Positions 7,012 through 18,109 of a DNA stretch of 64,000 nt are shown here, in pieces; the first letter of the stretch is position 1; each line of letters starts with the position of its first letter. The notes below the pieces were generated by a model. The model did no database searches. It saw nothing but the letters and a program-made list of their open reading frames with translations, and had not been told where the DNA came from. Made by a program: the position numbers and the translations under genes. Source of the DNA: Deltaproteobacteria bacterium (GTDB lineage Bacteria > Desulfobacterota > Binatia > UBA1149 > JAJCZL01); contig JAJCZL010000046.1 in assembly GCA_029262415.1 (NCBI GenBank), forward strand, positions 1-64,000, read 5' to 3'.

Positions 7012-7758
7012 CTAGTTCTGAATGACGATCTCTACGCGTCGATTGCGCGCGCGCCCTGCCGGATTGTCCGACCCATCGTCAAAGGTATTCGGTGCCGTAG
7101 GCCGCAATTCGCCGTAACCGCTCGATGACGTCAGCGCTTCGGGTACGCCGTTCAACAATAACTGCGAGGCAACCGCTGCGGCTCGGCGTTCGCTAAGAGC
7201 CTGGTTGTAGTCGCTCGGGCCGATCGCATCGGTGTGGCCCTCAACCGAGATTCCTCTGCCTTTGGCCTCTCTGTCGATGATCTCGCTGATCCGCCGCATC
7301 TTGCGGCGCGCGCCGAAGGTCATCTCGTCACTACCGAACTCGAAAACCACGTCGCGCAAAGTCACCACAACGCCGCGCTCAGACTCGCTCGCATCGACGT
7401 GGCCGGCCTGCAGCGCAACGATCAGTGGGTGGTTGCGCCGTGAGATTCGCGCAGGCACGTCTTGGACACCGACTGCGCTCGCATCGGGCGCTTGCCCGGC
7501 TTGGCCTGTTCCCGCAGCGGCCGCCGAAGCACCATCTTCAGCAACCGAATCCGGATTCGAGAGCCGCTCGAGCAGACGACTAAAGGTTGTCTTCGAGGCG
7601 GGCTCAACCACCCCGTGCTCGTTGACCTGAGTAGGCATAACAACTGCAGGCTCCGGGTCGGCAGCGGCAGGGCGACCCGATCCGCCGACGCTACAACCGC
7701 CGACGCCCAAAGACGCACAAACCAACAACACCACAACAGCTGAAAGAGCTCTATGCAA
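7012..7758 (-). CDS. OmpA-family outer membrane lipoprotein
   Basis: 248 residues. The N-terminus is a lipoprotein signal (ALSAVVVLLVCASLGVGGC, lipidation at the Cys of LGVGGC), followed by a long low-complexity linker. From about residue 120 comes an OmpA/MotB peptidoglycan-binding domain with VVFEFGSDEMTFGARRKM, then ISVEGHTDAIGPSDYNQALSERRA and NRRVEIVI at the end. It is expected to sit in the outer membrane by its lipid anchor and hold the peptidoglycan through meso-diaminopimelate (conserved D/R residues in GHTD and RR). Similar in plan to Pal, but the linker is longer and no tol genes are nearby, so Pal itself is not claimed. Confidence 0.9.
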   Translation of the reverse strand: MHRALSAVVVLLVCASLGVGGCSVGGSGRPAAADPEPAVVMPTQVNEHGVVEPASKTTFSRLLERLSNPDSVAEDGASAAAAGTGQAGQAPDASAVGVQDVPARISRRNHPLIVALQAGHVDASESERGVVVTLRDVVFEFGSDEMTFGARRKMRRISEIIDREAKGRGISVEGHTDAIGPSDYNQALSERRAAAVASQLLLNGVPEALTSSSGYGELRPTAPNTFDDGSDNPAGRARNRRVEIVIQN

Positions 7759-7811
7759 AACTTCTGTGCTCCCGAGTCATACCCGATGTTAGCGACTCCG
7801 GTGCGGTCGGG

Positions 7812-8309
7812 TCAAGACGCAGGGTCTACGTGACGCGACCCTCGCGCACCAAGAAAAGACATAATCACCAGCAGAGTCACTCCCACGGTAATCGCTATGT
7901 CGGCGACATTGAACGCAGGCCAGTGCGAGGTTCCGACATAGAAGTCGAGAAAGTCTACGACTTCGCCGTAGACCAAACGATCGATCACATTGCCGATCGC
8001 ACCTGCTATCACCGCGAACAACGCCGCTCGGTGAACGCGTTCACTTTCGGGCAGCTCGCGAATAAACCAGCCGAGAAGCACCACGGTGAACGTCGCGGCA
8101 GAGACAAAGAACACTTTGCCCCACGGCTCACCGAGCGAGGCCAGCACGCCGAACGCGCCGCCGGGATTACGAACCGATACCAGCGAGAAGAAACCCGGTA
8201 TCACCACGATCGACTGTCCGATCGATATCGAACTCTCGACGATCGCCTTGGTGACGATATCGGCAACGAGGATCAGCGCAACGAACAAGCACCCGGCGCG
8301 TACGCTCAT
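7812..8309 (-). CDS. lspA: Lipoprotein signal peptidase (signal peptidase II)
   Basis: 165 residues from the ATG of MSVRAGCLFVALILVADIVTK; the longer frame upstream only reads through the end of ileS. Four transmembrane helices. The catalytic aspartates are seen in GAIGNVIDRLVYGEVVDFLDF and FNVADIAI, and the NPGGAFG box is present. It removes the signal peptide from prolipoproteins in the inner membrane. It starts 16 bases after the ileS stop, the usual ileS-lspA operon. Confidence 0.96.
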   Translation of the reverse strand: MSVRAGCLFVALILVADIVTKAIVESSISIGQSIVVIPGFFSLVSVRNPGGAFGVLASLGEPWGKVFFVSAATFTVVLLGWFIRELPESERVHRAALFAVIAGAIGNVIDRLVYGEVVDFLDFYVGTSHWPAFNVADIAITVGVTLLVIMSFLGARGSRHVDPAS

Positions 8310-8325
8310 GGTCGAACCCGTGCGC

Positions 8326-11091
<2,766 letters not shown>

Positions 11092-11169
11092 CGGGGGTGG
11101 GCCAAAGGCGCGTTATATCGGCGCCTTCGCAGGCTGGCAACCGAGCACCCGAATTGCTAGGCTGCGCCG

Positions 11170-11376
11170 ATGGCAAAGCGCCTCCAGGTCGACTTCAAAG
11201 CGACCACCACAAAGTACGTTGAAGAGAACGGTCAGCCGCGCCCTTGCGCTATGGGGGTGCCGTGGGTGAACGCCGACACCTTACAGACTATCGCCAAATT
11301 GGACATCCAACGCACCGACCCCTGGGGTCGTCCGTTGCCGCCTAAGCCGTCCAAAAAAGAATCCACCGATCAATAA
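11170..11376 (+). CDS. Small hypothetical protein
   Basis: 68 residues, MAKRLQVDFKATTTKYVEENG, then CAMGVPWVNADTLQTIAKLDIQRTDPWGRPLPP. No known domain, no signal peptide. It starts 78 bases from the divergent ileS start, so the two share an intergenic promoter region. The ribosome binding site is weak (AGG about 10 bases upstream). Codon use resembles the neighbours, which is the main support for coding. Confidence 0.5.
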   Translation: MAKRLQVDFKATTTKYVEENGQPRPCAMGVPWVNADTLQTIAKLDIQRTDPWGRPLPPKPSKKESTDQ

Positions 11377-11412
11377 CCGGTCAGCGTGGCCGCTACGGTC
11401 ATAAGCAACCGA

Positions 11413-11721
11413 TCAGCCGGACACGTAACGGGTACGACGCGCGACTCTGCGTCGCTGCGGTGGGGCTTGCTCGGGATAAGCACCGAAGGCGCGTTCAAGA
11501 TTGTGGTTGCGGTGGATACCGAACACCGAACAGCACATGTCGCTGTCGAGATCGTTATTGAAGGTACGCTGAATGCCGTCCTCGAAAAGAATTCGAACCA
11601 AACAAGTGCCGCCGTCAATTGTCGAGGTCATCTCTTCGACGACCGCACCCATCCCCCACTCTTCTCTGGAGTTGTGGTAGACCCGATCGCCGAGCCGCAG
11701 ATATAGCCGCGGATGATTCAC
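11413..11721 (-). CDS. DUF3553-like small protein
   Basis: 102 residues. The centre reads LRLGDRVYHNSREEWGMGAVVEE, then GGTCLVRILFEDGIQRTFNNDLDSDMCC. This matches the DUF3553 type: a short SH3/Tudor-like barrel with H-x-x-x-x-x-W-G-x-G-x-V and a V-x-F-E-D-G-x-x-R-T-F strand. Such domains occur alone or at the C-terminus of UvrD-like helicases and CarD-like proteins and are thought to bind nucleic acid or polymerase. The C-terminal 20 residues are Arg-rich. Function unknown. Confidence 0.75.
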   Translation of the reverse strand: MNHPRLYLRLGDRVYHNSREEWGMGAVVEEMTSTIDGGTCLVRILFEDGIQRTFNNDLDSDMCCSVFGIHRNHNLERAFGAYPEQAPPQRRRVARRTRYVSG

Positions 11722-11822
11722 GACACTTCAAGACTACACCGCGACCCTGAGTGCTGACAACGTCGAATTACAAGTTTCTCGGCACACGGTTTGCATGAAC
11801 AAGGCTTGCGGGAAGGGCGCGA

Positions 11823-12041
11823 CTAGAAAGTGTCACCTCCGTCGGGAGCGATGACAATTCGTCCGCCTTGAACGAGAACCGGCGCGATACGGCGGCCTCC
11901 CGTCAACTTAACAAGCTCGGGGACGAGCTCCGGACGCGCCGTCAGATCGAGTACTACAACCGGCTCATCCGAGTCTTCGAGCCTGCGCTGCAACGCGGCA
12001 CAAGCCTCCGACCCCTGGACAACATAGAGCACCGCGGCCAC
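11823..12041 (-). CDS. Glutaredoxin-like (thioredoxin-fold) small protein
   Basis: 72 residues from a GTG at 12041. The sequence VLYVVQGSEACAALQRRLED, then VVVLDLTARPELVPELVKLTGG and RRIAPVLVQGGRIVI has the order of a short glutaredoxin: first strand, active-site loop, D-L/V-x-x-x-P-E-L, cis-Pro strand (APVLV) and GG. It resembles the Uxx-star glutaredoxin-like group. The active-site loop is G-S-E-A-C with one Cys only, at a shifted position, so disulfide reductase activity is doubtful. Its start is 22 bases from the start of the divergent membrane protein. The longer frame upstream is a shadow of that gene. Confidence 0.6.
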   Translation of the reverse strand: MAAVLYVVQGSEACAALQRRLEDSDEPVVVLDLTARPELVPELVKLTGGRRIAPVLVQGGRIVIAPDGGDTF

Positions 12042-12063
12042 AGCGCGATTTATAGCACATTTC

Positions 12064-14247
12064 TTGGACCTGAAACCGCAGCGGCGATATAAGCAGCGCG
12101 TGACGGCTGCCGCCCGCGACCTCGGGACTACCCTGCTCGCGGCGGCGCTGTTTGCCGCTGTCGCGATGTGGTGGACGTGGCCGCTCGCGCTCCACCCGGG
12201 CTCGGCGATCGCCCAGCTGGCCAGCGAAGACCCGCAGTGGAACCCGGTCATTTTCTTCGACCGTCTGCTCACTATCGCAGGCACCGCGCGTAACGCCGAC
12301 GCATTGCTCGCGTTTGCTCCGCGCACCCTTATCGAGACCGGGCTTTGCAGCCCGCATCCGCAAGCGGCGGCGCTCGGAGAGCATATGATCGAACTCGGCG
12401 TGCTCGCAGCGCCGTTTCGTGCCCTGAGCGACAACACCGTCCTTGTTCACAACGTGACGCTGCTCTCGTCTTTCATTCTCTCAGGCCTCGGGATGTTTTT
12501 GCTGGTGCGCCATCTGACCGGATCGGTTGCCGCAGCAATCCTCGCCGGGCTGGCACTCGCGATCCACCCCACCCGCCTCATGAATCTGTCACACCCGTTC
12601 GTCGTCGCGATTCACTGGATTCCGTTCGCGCTGCTCTTCTTTGAGCGCCTCCTTCGCCACGGCCGCATCGCCGACGCGACAGCACTCTCAGTGGTTGCAA
12701 CACTTCAATGCGTGACCGGTGCCTACCCTTTGCTTACTTTCGCGGTGTTGATGCTGCCCTACGCCTGCCTACGGTTGTTCGCCTATCGGTCGCTACTGGA
12801 TCTGCGTAGGTTGGCGCTGCTGGGCGCGGCAGCCGCTATCACGGGCGTGGTGACACTCTGGGTGCTGCTGGCTTACATACACCAGGGCGAGGTCTGGTCG
12901 GTATTTCAGCTTCGCAATAGGGTGTTCGTCAGCTACCAGGAACTCAGCTTCGGCAGCCGCGCGACCTTCGGCGTATTGATGCCGTTGCTCGCGCTGACCG
13001 CGCTGGTCTCGGCGGCTGTCGACTTGGTCAAACCCGCCGAGCCGCGTGATCGGCCCGGCTTACCGCTAGCCGCGCTGATCACCGCGGCGCTGGCCTGCGT
13101 GAGTTTCGGCGCACAGGGCACCCTGTGGCCGGGCGGCCCTCAAGGGCCTTCACTGTTCCGTGCACTGGAACCGTTGGTGCCGATGCTGAGCGCGATCCGT
13201 GCTCCCGGCGCAGTCTCGATGGGCGCGACACTTTCACTGCTCATCCTCGCCGGAATCGGCATGGGTCGGCTGACCACACGGCTGCGCCCGATCGGGGCCG
13301 TAGCGGCCTCGGCAGTGATAGTAGCCGCGCTGCTCGCCGAGACGTTCAACCCCACGTTCGCGCGCGCGGTATACGGGCGAGACCACCGCGCAGAGCTACG
13401 ACCGATCGCCGCCCGGGCCGCGGAGACCGGCGCGTACCGGAGTTTCGACGAACACGGGTATGATGGCGCGGTGATTGACGTCCCCTATCCTGCTTCTGTC
13501 GGGCGCGGCATTGTCGCTCAGTCGCACTACACGTTCATGGCCGGCATCCACGGACGCGCGACAGCGGCGTGCTACAACTCGTTCAATCCCCCCTCGCACT
13601 TCAACTTGGTACGCATCGCAGCGCGACTGCCGGCAGCGCGTGCGCTCGACGAGCTCGCCGCGGTCGGCCTGCGCAACATCGTCGTGCATCGTAACGGCGC
13701 AGCCTACGGTAACGGCGCGGCGCGCGGCCGCGACGCCGCTGCCGGCCTCATACGCCTGCTCGAGTCGGCAGACGGCGTCGAACTTCTCGAAACCAACAAG
13801 GATGCGGCAGCGCTACGCATCACCAAACGAATCGACACAACGGCCGATGTAGCTTCGCTCGAGCTCCTAGGCATCGTCACGCCGAAGATATTCGCGCCCG
13901 CGCGCAAAGCCGCCGATATGCTCGCACGCTTCGTCGAGATTGGTGTCCGCAACAATGCCGCAACGGTATTCCGCCTCCCTGATCCGATCGCACCGGTGCA
14001 AGCCCGCGCGCTTTGGTATCGAGCCTCTGCGCCGGCCTCAGCCTCCGCAGCAGCAGCAGACAGCGCTCCCGCTTACACGGTCGAGCACCAAGCGCTCCTT
14101 CCTCTGGCACTCGCGGCGGGCGCCGAAGACACCATCCAACTCGATCTGCGGCCGTATCCACCGGTTGGACGCTACCGGCTGGCGATCGAACTGCCCGGCC
14201 TGAAGCTCCGCCTTGAAGCGCCCGCCACTGTCGAGGTACGCAGGTGA
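12064..14247 (+). CDS. Polytopic membrane glycosyltransferase-like protein (GT-C fold)
   Basis: 727 residues from a TTG; a GTG at 12100 is an alternative start. Roughly ten transmembrane helices occupy residues 20-450, with a large first periplasmic loop (SEDPQWNPVIFFDRLL) and a C-terminal soluble region. The layout fits GT-C glycosyltransferases or YfhO-like proteins that use a polyprenyl-phosphate sugar on the periplasmic side. It heads a four-gene run with a dolichyl-phosphate-sugar synthase-like GT2, a methyltransferase and DUF2304, all overlapping or closely spaced. The group probably builds or modifies an envelope glycan. The acceptor is unknown. Confidence 0.7.
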   Translation: MDLKPQRRYKQRVTAAARDLGTTLLAAALFAAVAMWWTWPLALHPGSAIAQLASEDPQWNPVIFFDRLLTIAGTARNADALLAFAPRTLIETGLCSPHPQAAALGEHMIELGVLAAPFRALSDNTVLVHNVTLLSSFILSGLGMFLLVRHLTGSVAAAILAGLALAIHPTRLMNLSHPFVVAIHWIPFALLFFERLLRHGRIADATALSVVATLQCVTGAYPLLTFAVLMLPYACLRLFAYRSLLDLRRLALLGAAAAITGVVTLWVLLAYIHQGEVWSVFQLRNRVFVSYQELSFGSRATFGVLMPLLALTALVSAAVDLVKPAEPRDRPGLPLAALITAALACVSFGAQGTLWPGGPQGPSLFRALEPLVPMLSAIRAPGAVSMGATLSLLILAGIGMGRLTTRLRPIGAVAASAVIVAALLAETFNPTFARAVYGRDHRAELRPIAARAAETGAYRSFDEHGYDGAVIDVPYPASVGRGIVAQSHYTFMAGIHGRATAACYNSFNPPSHFNLVRIAARLPAARALDELAAVGLRNIVVHRNGAAYGNGAARGRDAAAGLIRLLESADGVELLETNKDAAALRITKRIDTTADVASLELLGIVTPKIFAPARKAADMLARFVEIGVRNNAATVFRLPDPIAPVQARALWYRASAPASASAAAADSAPAYTVEHQALLPLALAAGAEDTIQLDLRPYPPVGRYRLAIELPGLKLRLEAPATVEVRR

Positions 14248-14290
14248 CGGCCCCGGCTTGTGGCACGGCTCCCGTCGCGGAGACAGCGCC

Positions 14291-15043
14291 ATGACACGCC
14301 CATTGGTGATCATCCCTGCATACAACGAGGAGCGTCACATAGGTGACGTCGTTAGCGGCCTGCACCAACACGCCGGCGATTTCGACATCGCCGTGATCGA
14401 CGACGGCTCGGGCGACGCAACAGCGGCGAGCGCGGGCGATGCAGGCGCGTACGTGATCAGGCATCCGTTCAACATGGGATACGGCGTCGCGCTGCAAACC
14501 GGCTACCGACTCGCCGTCAAGCAAGGCCGCCCGCTTGCCGTGCAGATTGACGGCGACGGCCAACACGACCCACGCGACGTCGTGCGCATGGCCGAACCGA
14601 TCCTTGAAGGCCGTGCCGACGCGGTCTACGGTACGCGCTTTCACGAGAACTCGCGCTATCGGATGCCCCTGTTGCGCAGTCTCGGCAGTGCCTGGTTCGC
14701 ATCTCTGGTGGCGGCATCGACCGGCACCCGGGTGCGCGACCCGACCACGGGATTACAGGCATTGTCGGCCGAGGTATTACGCTTCTATTGCACCGATGTT
14801 TTCCCCAACGACTACCCCGACGCCGATATGATCGTGCTGTTAAACCGCAACGGCCTGCGGGTCTGCGAGGTTCCGGTGACGATGCACGAAGGGCTGCCCG
14901 CCGAGTCCATGCACAAAGGCTGGGTGGTGCCCTATTACGTTTACAAGATGACGCTCGCGGTCTTGATGAACCGGGTGCGCCCGCGCGAGCTGGTGCGCGA
15001 GGCCGCCGAGCGCACCCGGCGCGGTGAGCGTAATACCCCTTGA
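14291..15043 (+). CDS. Family 2 glycosyltransferase (polyprenyl-phosphate sugar synthase-like)
   Basis: 250 residues from the ATG at 14291, preceded by GGAG; the frame further upstream lies in the previous gene. A GT-A fold is shown by PLVIIPAYNEERHIGDVV, VIDDGSGDAT, NMGYGVALQTGYRLA and QIDGDGQHDPRDV (DxD-like), then GTRFHENSRYRMPLLRS. This is the DPM1/ArnC-like type that makes polyprenyl-phosphate-linked sugars at the cytoplasmic face. There are no C-terminal membrane helices. It is placed between the GT-C protein and the methyltransferase, which could use its product. Confidence 0.88.
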   Translation: MTRPLVIIPAYNEERHIGDVVSGLHQHAGDFDIAVIDDGSGDATAASAGDAGAYVIRHPFNMGYGVALQTGYRLAVKQGRPLAVQIDGDGQHDPRDVVRMAEPILEGRADAVYGTRFHENSRYRMPLLRSLGSAWFASLVAASTGTRVRDPTTGLQALSAEVLRFYCTDVFPNDYPDADMIVLLNRNGLRVCEVPVTMHEGLPAESMHKGWVVPYYVYKMTLAVLMNRVRPRELVREAAERTRRGERNTP

Positions 15044-15945
15044 GCGAACCCGCGCTACCACCCTGTGCGTTACGCGGCTGCGGCGGTGCGACAAAACTCA
15101 GTTACCGCCTTTCGCGTTTCGACGTACGTCGCTGCCGCCGCTGCGGGATTCTCTTCCGTGACCCGCTACCCGACGACGACGAATTGCGCCGAATGTACGA
15201 AGACCCGGCCTACCACGCCGGCGCATATTTCGATGAAGCAGCCGACCCGTTGCGCCCCGAAGCGGAGATGCAAGAGGATGCGCTGGACGCGCTGGAATCA
15301 ATTCGCTCAGAGTGTTGCTCAGCGCGCGGCACCCGACCGGCCCGACTCCTTGATGTCGGATGCGGCTCAGGCGGTTTTCTGCGCCGCGCTTCAACACGCG
15401 GGTGGTCTTGCGCGGGGGTCGAGTTCTCACGAGCGCTCTCCGTGCGATGCGAACGCGAAACCGGCGTTACCCCGGTTTGCAGCGATTTTCTCGACGCAAA
15501 TTTCGAGGCCCGCTCGTTCGACGTAGTTACGATGTGGGATTTTATCGAGCACGTGCGCGACCCCGCGGCAGTACTCGAAAAGGCTGCACAACTAATTGCG
15601 CCCGAGGGCCGCCTGCTGGTTTTCACCATTGACTCGGCCAGCCTGTTCAACACCATCGGCAGGCTGCTTTACCGCGCGAGCTTCGGCCATGCCCGCTTCG
15701 CCGCCGAGCTGCTCTACGACGCGCGTCACAACTTCTACTTCGACCAGGCAACTTTAGCTGCAACTCTGGGCGCAGCCGGATTCCGGACTGAGTCGACCAG
15801 TCGCTACCGTGCACACCTCGGGCGTTGGCTTGCCGAACCAGCGTCGCTGCCCGTACGATTGGCAGGTGACGCAATCGACGCGGCCTCGGTCTTGCTCGGA
15901 CGTCAGTACCGGCAACTTCTGATCTGCAGGAGAGAACCATCGTGA
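15040..15945 (+). CDS. SAM-dependent methyltransferase with N-terminal zinc ribbon
   Basis: 301 residues from a TTG that overlaps the previous stop by four bases. Residues 5-40 hold Cys pairs (CALRGCGG...RCRRCGILFRDP), a small metal-binding ribbon common in sugar methyltransferases. Residues about 95-200 form a class I Rossmann methyltransferase: RLLDVGCGSGGFLRRA (motif I), FDVVTMWDFIEHVRDP and PEGRLLVFTID. The C-terminal part (LYDARHNFYFDQATLAATLGAAGF) is typical for Methyltransf_23-type enzymes acting on glycans or lipids. Its place in the operon suggests methylation of the saccharide made by the neighbours. Confidence 0.85.
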   Translation: MSEPALPPCALRGCGGATKLSYRLSRFDVRRCRRCGILFRDPLPDDDELRRMYEDPAYHAGAYFDEAADPLRPEAEMQEDALDALESIRSECCSARGTRPARLLDVGCGSGGFLRRASTRGWSCAGVEFSRALSVRCERETGVTPVCSDFLDANFEARSFDVVTMWDFIEHVRDPAAVLEKAAQLIAPEGRLLVFTIDSASLFNTIGRLLYRASFGHARFAAELLYDARHNFYFDQATLAATLGAAGFRTESTSRYRAHLGRWLAEPASLPVRLAGDAIDAASVLLGRQYRQLLICRREPS

Positions 15946-16358
15946 ACCCAGACATAGACATCGAAATGCTTCGCGCAGTCTTTCAGCAGCAATCTACCAC
16001 CATGACAGCGCGGTTGATCGCTCTGCTGGCCGGCGGCGCCCTGTTTGCGGCGGTATTCGAGGCAGTGCGTCGACGTAAACTACGCGAAGAATTCACGCCG
16101 GTGTGGGTCACCGCGGCAGCAGCGATCCTGTTGTTGTCGGTGTCCTTCGATCTGTTGATCTGGTTGACCAACCTGATCGGCGCGTGGACGCCGAGTTCGA
16201 CGGTGTTCTTCTTCGGACTGGTCTTCCTGACCGCGATCTCACTCAGTTACGCAATCCGCCTCAGCACGTTGTCTAATCAGGTGAAGGTTATCGGCCAAGA
16301 ACTGTCGCTGCTGCGGGCACGGCTCGAAGCCGAGCATCGCGATTCTTTTCCGGAATAG
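15942..16358 (+). CDS. DUF2304 membrane protein
   Basis: 138 residues, GTG start overlapping the previous stop by four bases (GTGA). Three transmembrane helices (LIALLAGGALFAAVFEAV, ITAAAAILLLSVSFDLLIWL-like, VFFFGLVFLTAISLSYAIRL) are followed by a C-terminal coiled coil, QVKVIGQELSLLRARLEAE. This is the standard plan of DUF2304 proteins, which nearly always sit beside a GT2 polyprenyl-phosphate glycosyltransferase and may help anchor it. Last gene of the glycan operon. Confidence 0.85.
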   Translation: MNPDIDIEMLRAVFQQQSTTMTARLIALLAGGALFAAVFEAVRRRKLREEFTPVWVTAAAAILLLSVSFDLLIWLTNLIGAWTPSSTVFFFGLVFLTAISLSYAIRLSTLSNQVKVIGQELSLLRARLEAEHRDSFPE

Positions 16359-16386
16359 CAGATACTCCCGCCACCTCTCTACGCGC

Positions 16387-17838
16387 TTACAGATAGCCGA
16401 GACTCTTTAGGTTTTCGATGTCTTCGCGTGTCGGCGCCGCGAAGTCGCGGTTGTGATCGCGGATGAATTCTTCGACGAAACCCTTGTCCGACGGATTGTA
16501 GAGCCGCTCCACCTTGAACGGACGCTTATACACCCGTTGCGCCGCAAGCTTGCCGGCCAACGCAGACTCAAGCCGGTCGTGCGCGTCACCCGTCCGGATC
16601 GGCGATAGGTGTGCCGGGTCTTTCTCCGTATCAAAGTAGGCAGCGCCACAGGCCAGGCGACTGTGTTCGCGCCCACGCGGCCGACGCGGCCCCTGCGATC
16701 CTCCGACCTCACCGGCTGGGCACTCTGTCGCAATCAGAGAACCGTCTGTTCGGTGCGCAGCCCACAGCGTGGTAGTACCGACGCTGGTCGAAGAGAACAC
16801 CACGCGAGTACCATCCCCGTCACGCCCCGCGACAATGCCGCGCAGACTGGTACCGTCGATCCCGTCGCCCGCGCCCTCCACCCCCAAGTAGTCGAGCACA
16901 GTCGGGACGATATCGATTGGCGAAACCGCGCCATGCCAACGTTCGCGCCCGCGGCCGTCGCCGCGCGGCGGCTTGACCATCAACGGCACACGCACGGTGT
17001 CGTCGTGCAGATGGGTTCCGTGACGAAAGTAACTACCGTGTTCGCCTAAACTCTCGCCGTGATCGGCTGTGAAGATGATCAGCGCATCGTCGTAGAGACC
17101 CGCAGCTTTGATGCCGTCGATCAGCTTTCCCAACTGCGCATCGGCAAACGCGATCTCGCCATCGTACGCGGAGACGTACTGCCCAAGCGTCCGCTTACCC
17201 GCGAGTCGAGCCGCGCTATGCACGTCGCGATCGTTGATCGGTTGCGTGGAGCCGCCTTGAAAACGCGTATCGAACGGAGCCGGGGGCATATACGGTGAAT
17301 GCGGATCGATCAGATGAATGAACAAAAAGCTCTTGCGCGGCGCACTGCCCAGCCATACCGCCGCACCGGCGATTGTCTGATCGGCGGTACGCTCGAAGTT
17401 ATTGCGGTTGGCCTCGCGGTCGGGCATGTGGTCGTTCCACACCTCGAACCCCTGGTTGAGTCCCGAAAGCCGGCCGATCATCACCGTGCTCGAAACAAAC
17501 GCAGACGTGGCGTATCCGTCGGTAGTGAGCCGCTCAGCAAGAGTCAGATTCTCTTCGGCAAGACCGATGCCAAGCGAAGTGACCCCGTGCTTATACGGGT
17601 ACAAGCCTGTCATCATCGAAGCGTAGGAAGGCGTCGTCCTGCCACGTACGGCGAAACAACTGTCGAAAACCGTCGAGTCGCGCGCGAGCGCGTCTATGTT
17701 CGGGGAGGTCTGCCGGTCGTACCCATAGCTAGACAGGTGATCGGCACGCAAAGTATCTATCGTTAAGAGAAAGACCGGCGCCGGCTTGCTACACGCGGCA
17801 AGGGAGACAAACAGCGCGACCACCAGCGCGCTACGCAT
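16387..17838 (-). CDS. Sulfatase-fold lipoprotein (alkaline phosphatase superfamily)
   Basis: 483 residues from MRSALVVALFVSLAACSK; the upstream 140 codons of the open frame are low-complexity and rejected. The N-terminus is a lipoprotein signal with Cys16. The core has LLTIDTLRADHLSSYGY (metal-binding Asp residues), SPNIDALA, then RGRTTPSYASMMTGLYP, FTADHGESLGEHG and HDDTVRVPLMVKPP. In true sulfatases the box is C/S-x-P-S-R with the first residue turned into formylglycine; here it is T68-T-P-S-Y. A Thr nucleophile is used by phosphotransferases and phosphodiesterases of this superfamily, so a phosphohydrolase or phosphotransferase role is more likely than sulfatase. A periplasmic, lipid-anchored enzyme of unknown substrate. 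Confidence 0.85.
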   Translation of the reverse strand: MRSALVVALFVSLAACSKPAPVFLLTIDTLRADHLSSYGYDRQTSPNIDALARDSTVFDSCFAVRGRTTPSYASMMTGLYPYKHGVTSLGIGLAEENLTLAERLTTDGYATSAFVSSTVMIGRLSGLNQGFEVWNDHMPDREANRNNFERTADQTIAGAAVWLGSAPRKSFLFIHLIDPHSPYMPPAPFDTRFQGGSTQPINDRDVHSAARLAGKRTLGQYVSAYDGEIAFADAQLGKLIDGIKAAGLYDDALIIFTADHGESLGEHGSYFRHGTHLHDDTVRVPLMVKPPRGDGRGRERWHGAVSPIDIVPTVLDYLGVEGAGDGIDGTSLRGIVAGRDGDGTRVVFSSTSVGTTTLWAAHRTDGSLIATECPAGEVGGSQGPRRPRGREHSRLACGAAYFDTEKDPAHLSPIRTGDAHDRLESALAGKLAAQRVYKRPFKVERLYNPSDKGFVEEFIRDHNRDFAAPTREDIENLKSLGYL

Positions 17839-17879
17839 GAAGGGCGGGCCGGAGCGGCCGCTCAAACCGAGCCAGCCAT

Positions 17880-18083
17880 TCAACCGGCGGGGGAATCCTC
17901 GGCCGCGCCGTTTCTTGGCAGCGCGCGCACCGCGGTGTCGAGCACCCGTAACTCCACTCCGTCGGCAGACAGGACCGTGAGGATCCGTCCGTTTACGTTG
18001 AGGGACGGGCGCGGCTCGATCTTCATTACCTTGAAGCGTCCGGGATGGCTTTGGTGTACGACTTCGTCGTGTAGTTCGATCAT
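17880..18083 (-). CDS. Small hypothetical protein
   Basis: 67 residues from the second ATG (18083), which has AGGA five bases upstream; an ATG four codons earlier lacks one. The sequence MIELHDEVVHQSHPGRFKVM continues with KIEPRPSLNVNGRILTVLSADGVELRVLDTAVR, a short beta-rich barrel-like pattern (H-D-x-V-x-H-x-S-H-P-G-x-F-x-V) seen in small uncharacterised proteins. It is 26 bases after the acyltransferase stop and on the same strand, so likely co-transcribed with it. Confidence 0.65.
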   Translation of the reverse strand: MIELHDEVVHQSHPGRFKVMKIEPRPSLNVNGRILTVLSADGVELRVLDTAVRALPRNGAAEDSPAG

Positions 18084-18109
18084 TCGGTTCCTCATTGCAG
18101 CGGCGGCGG

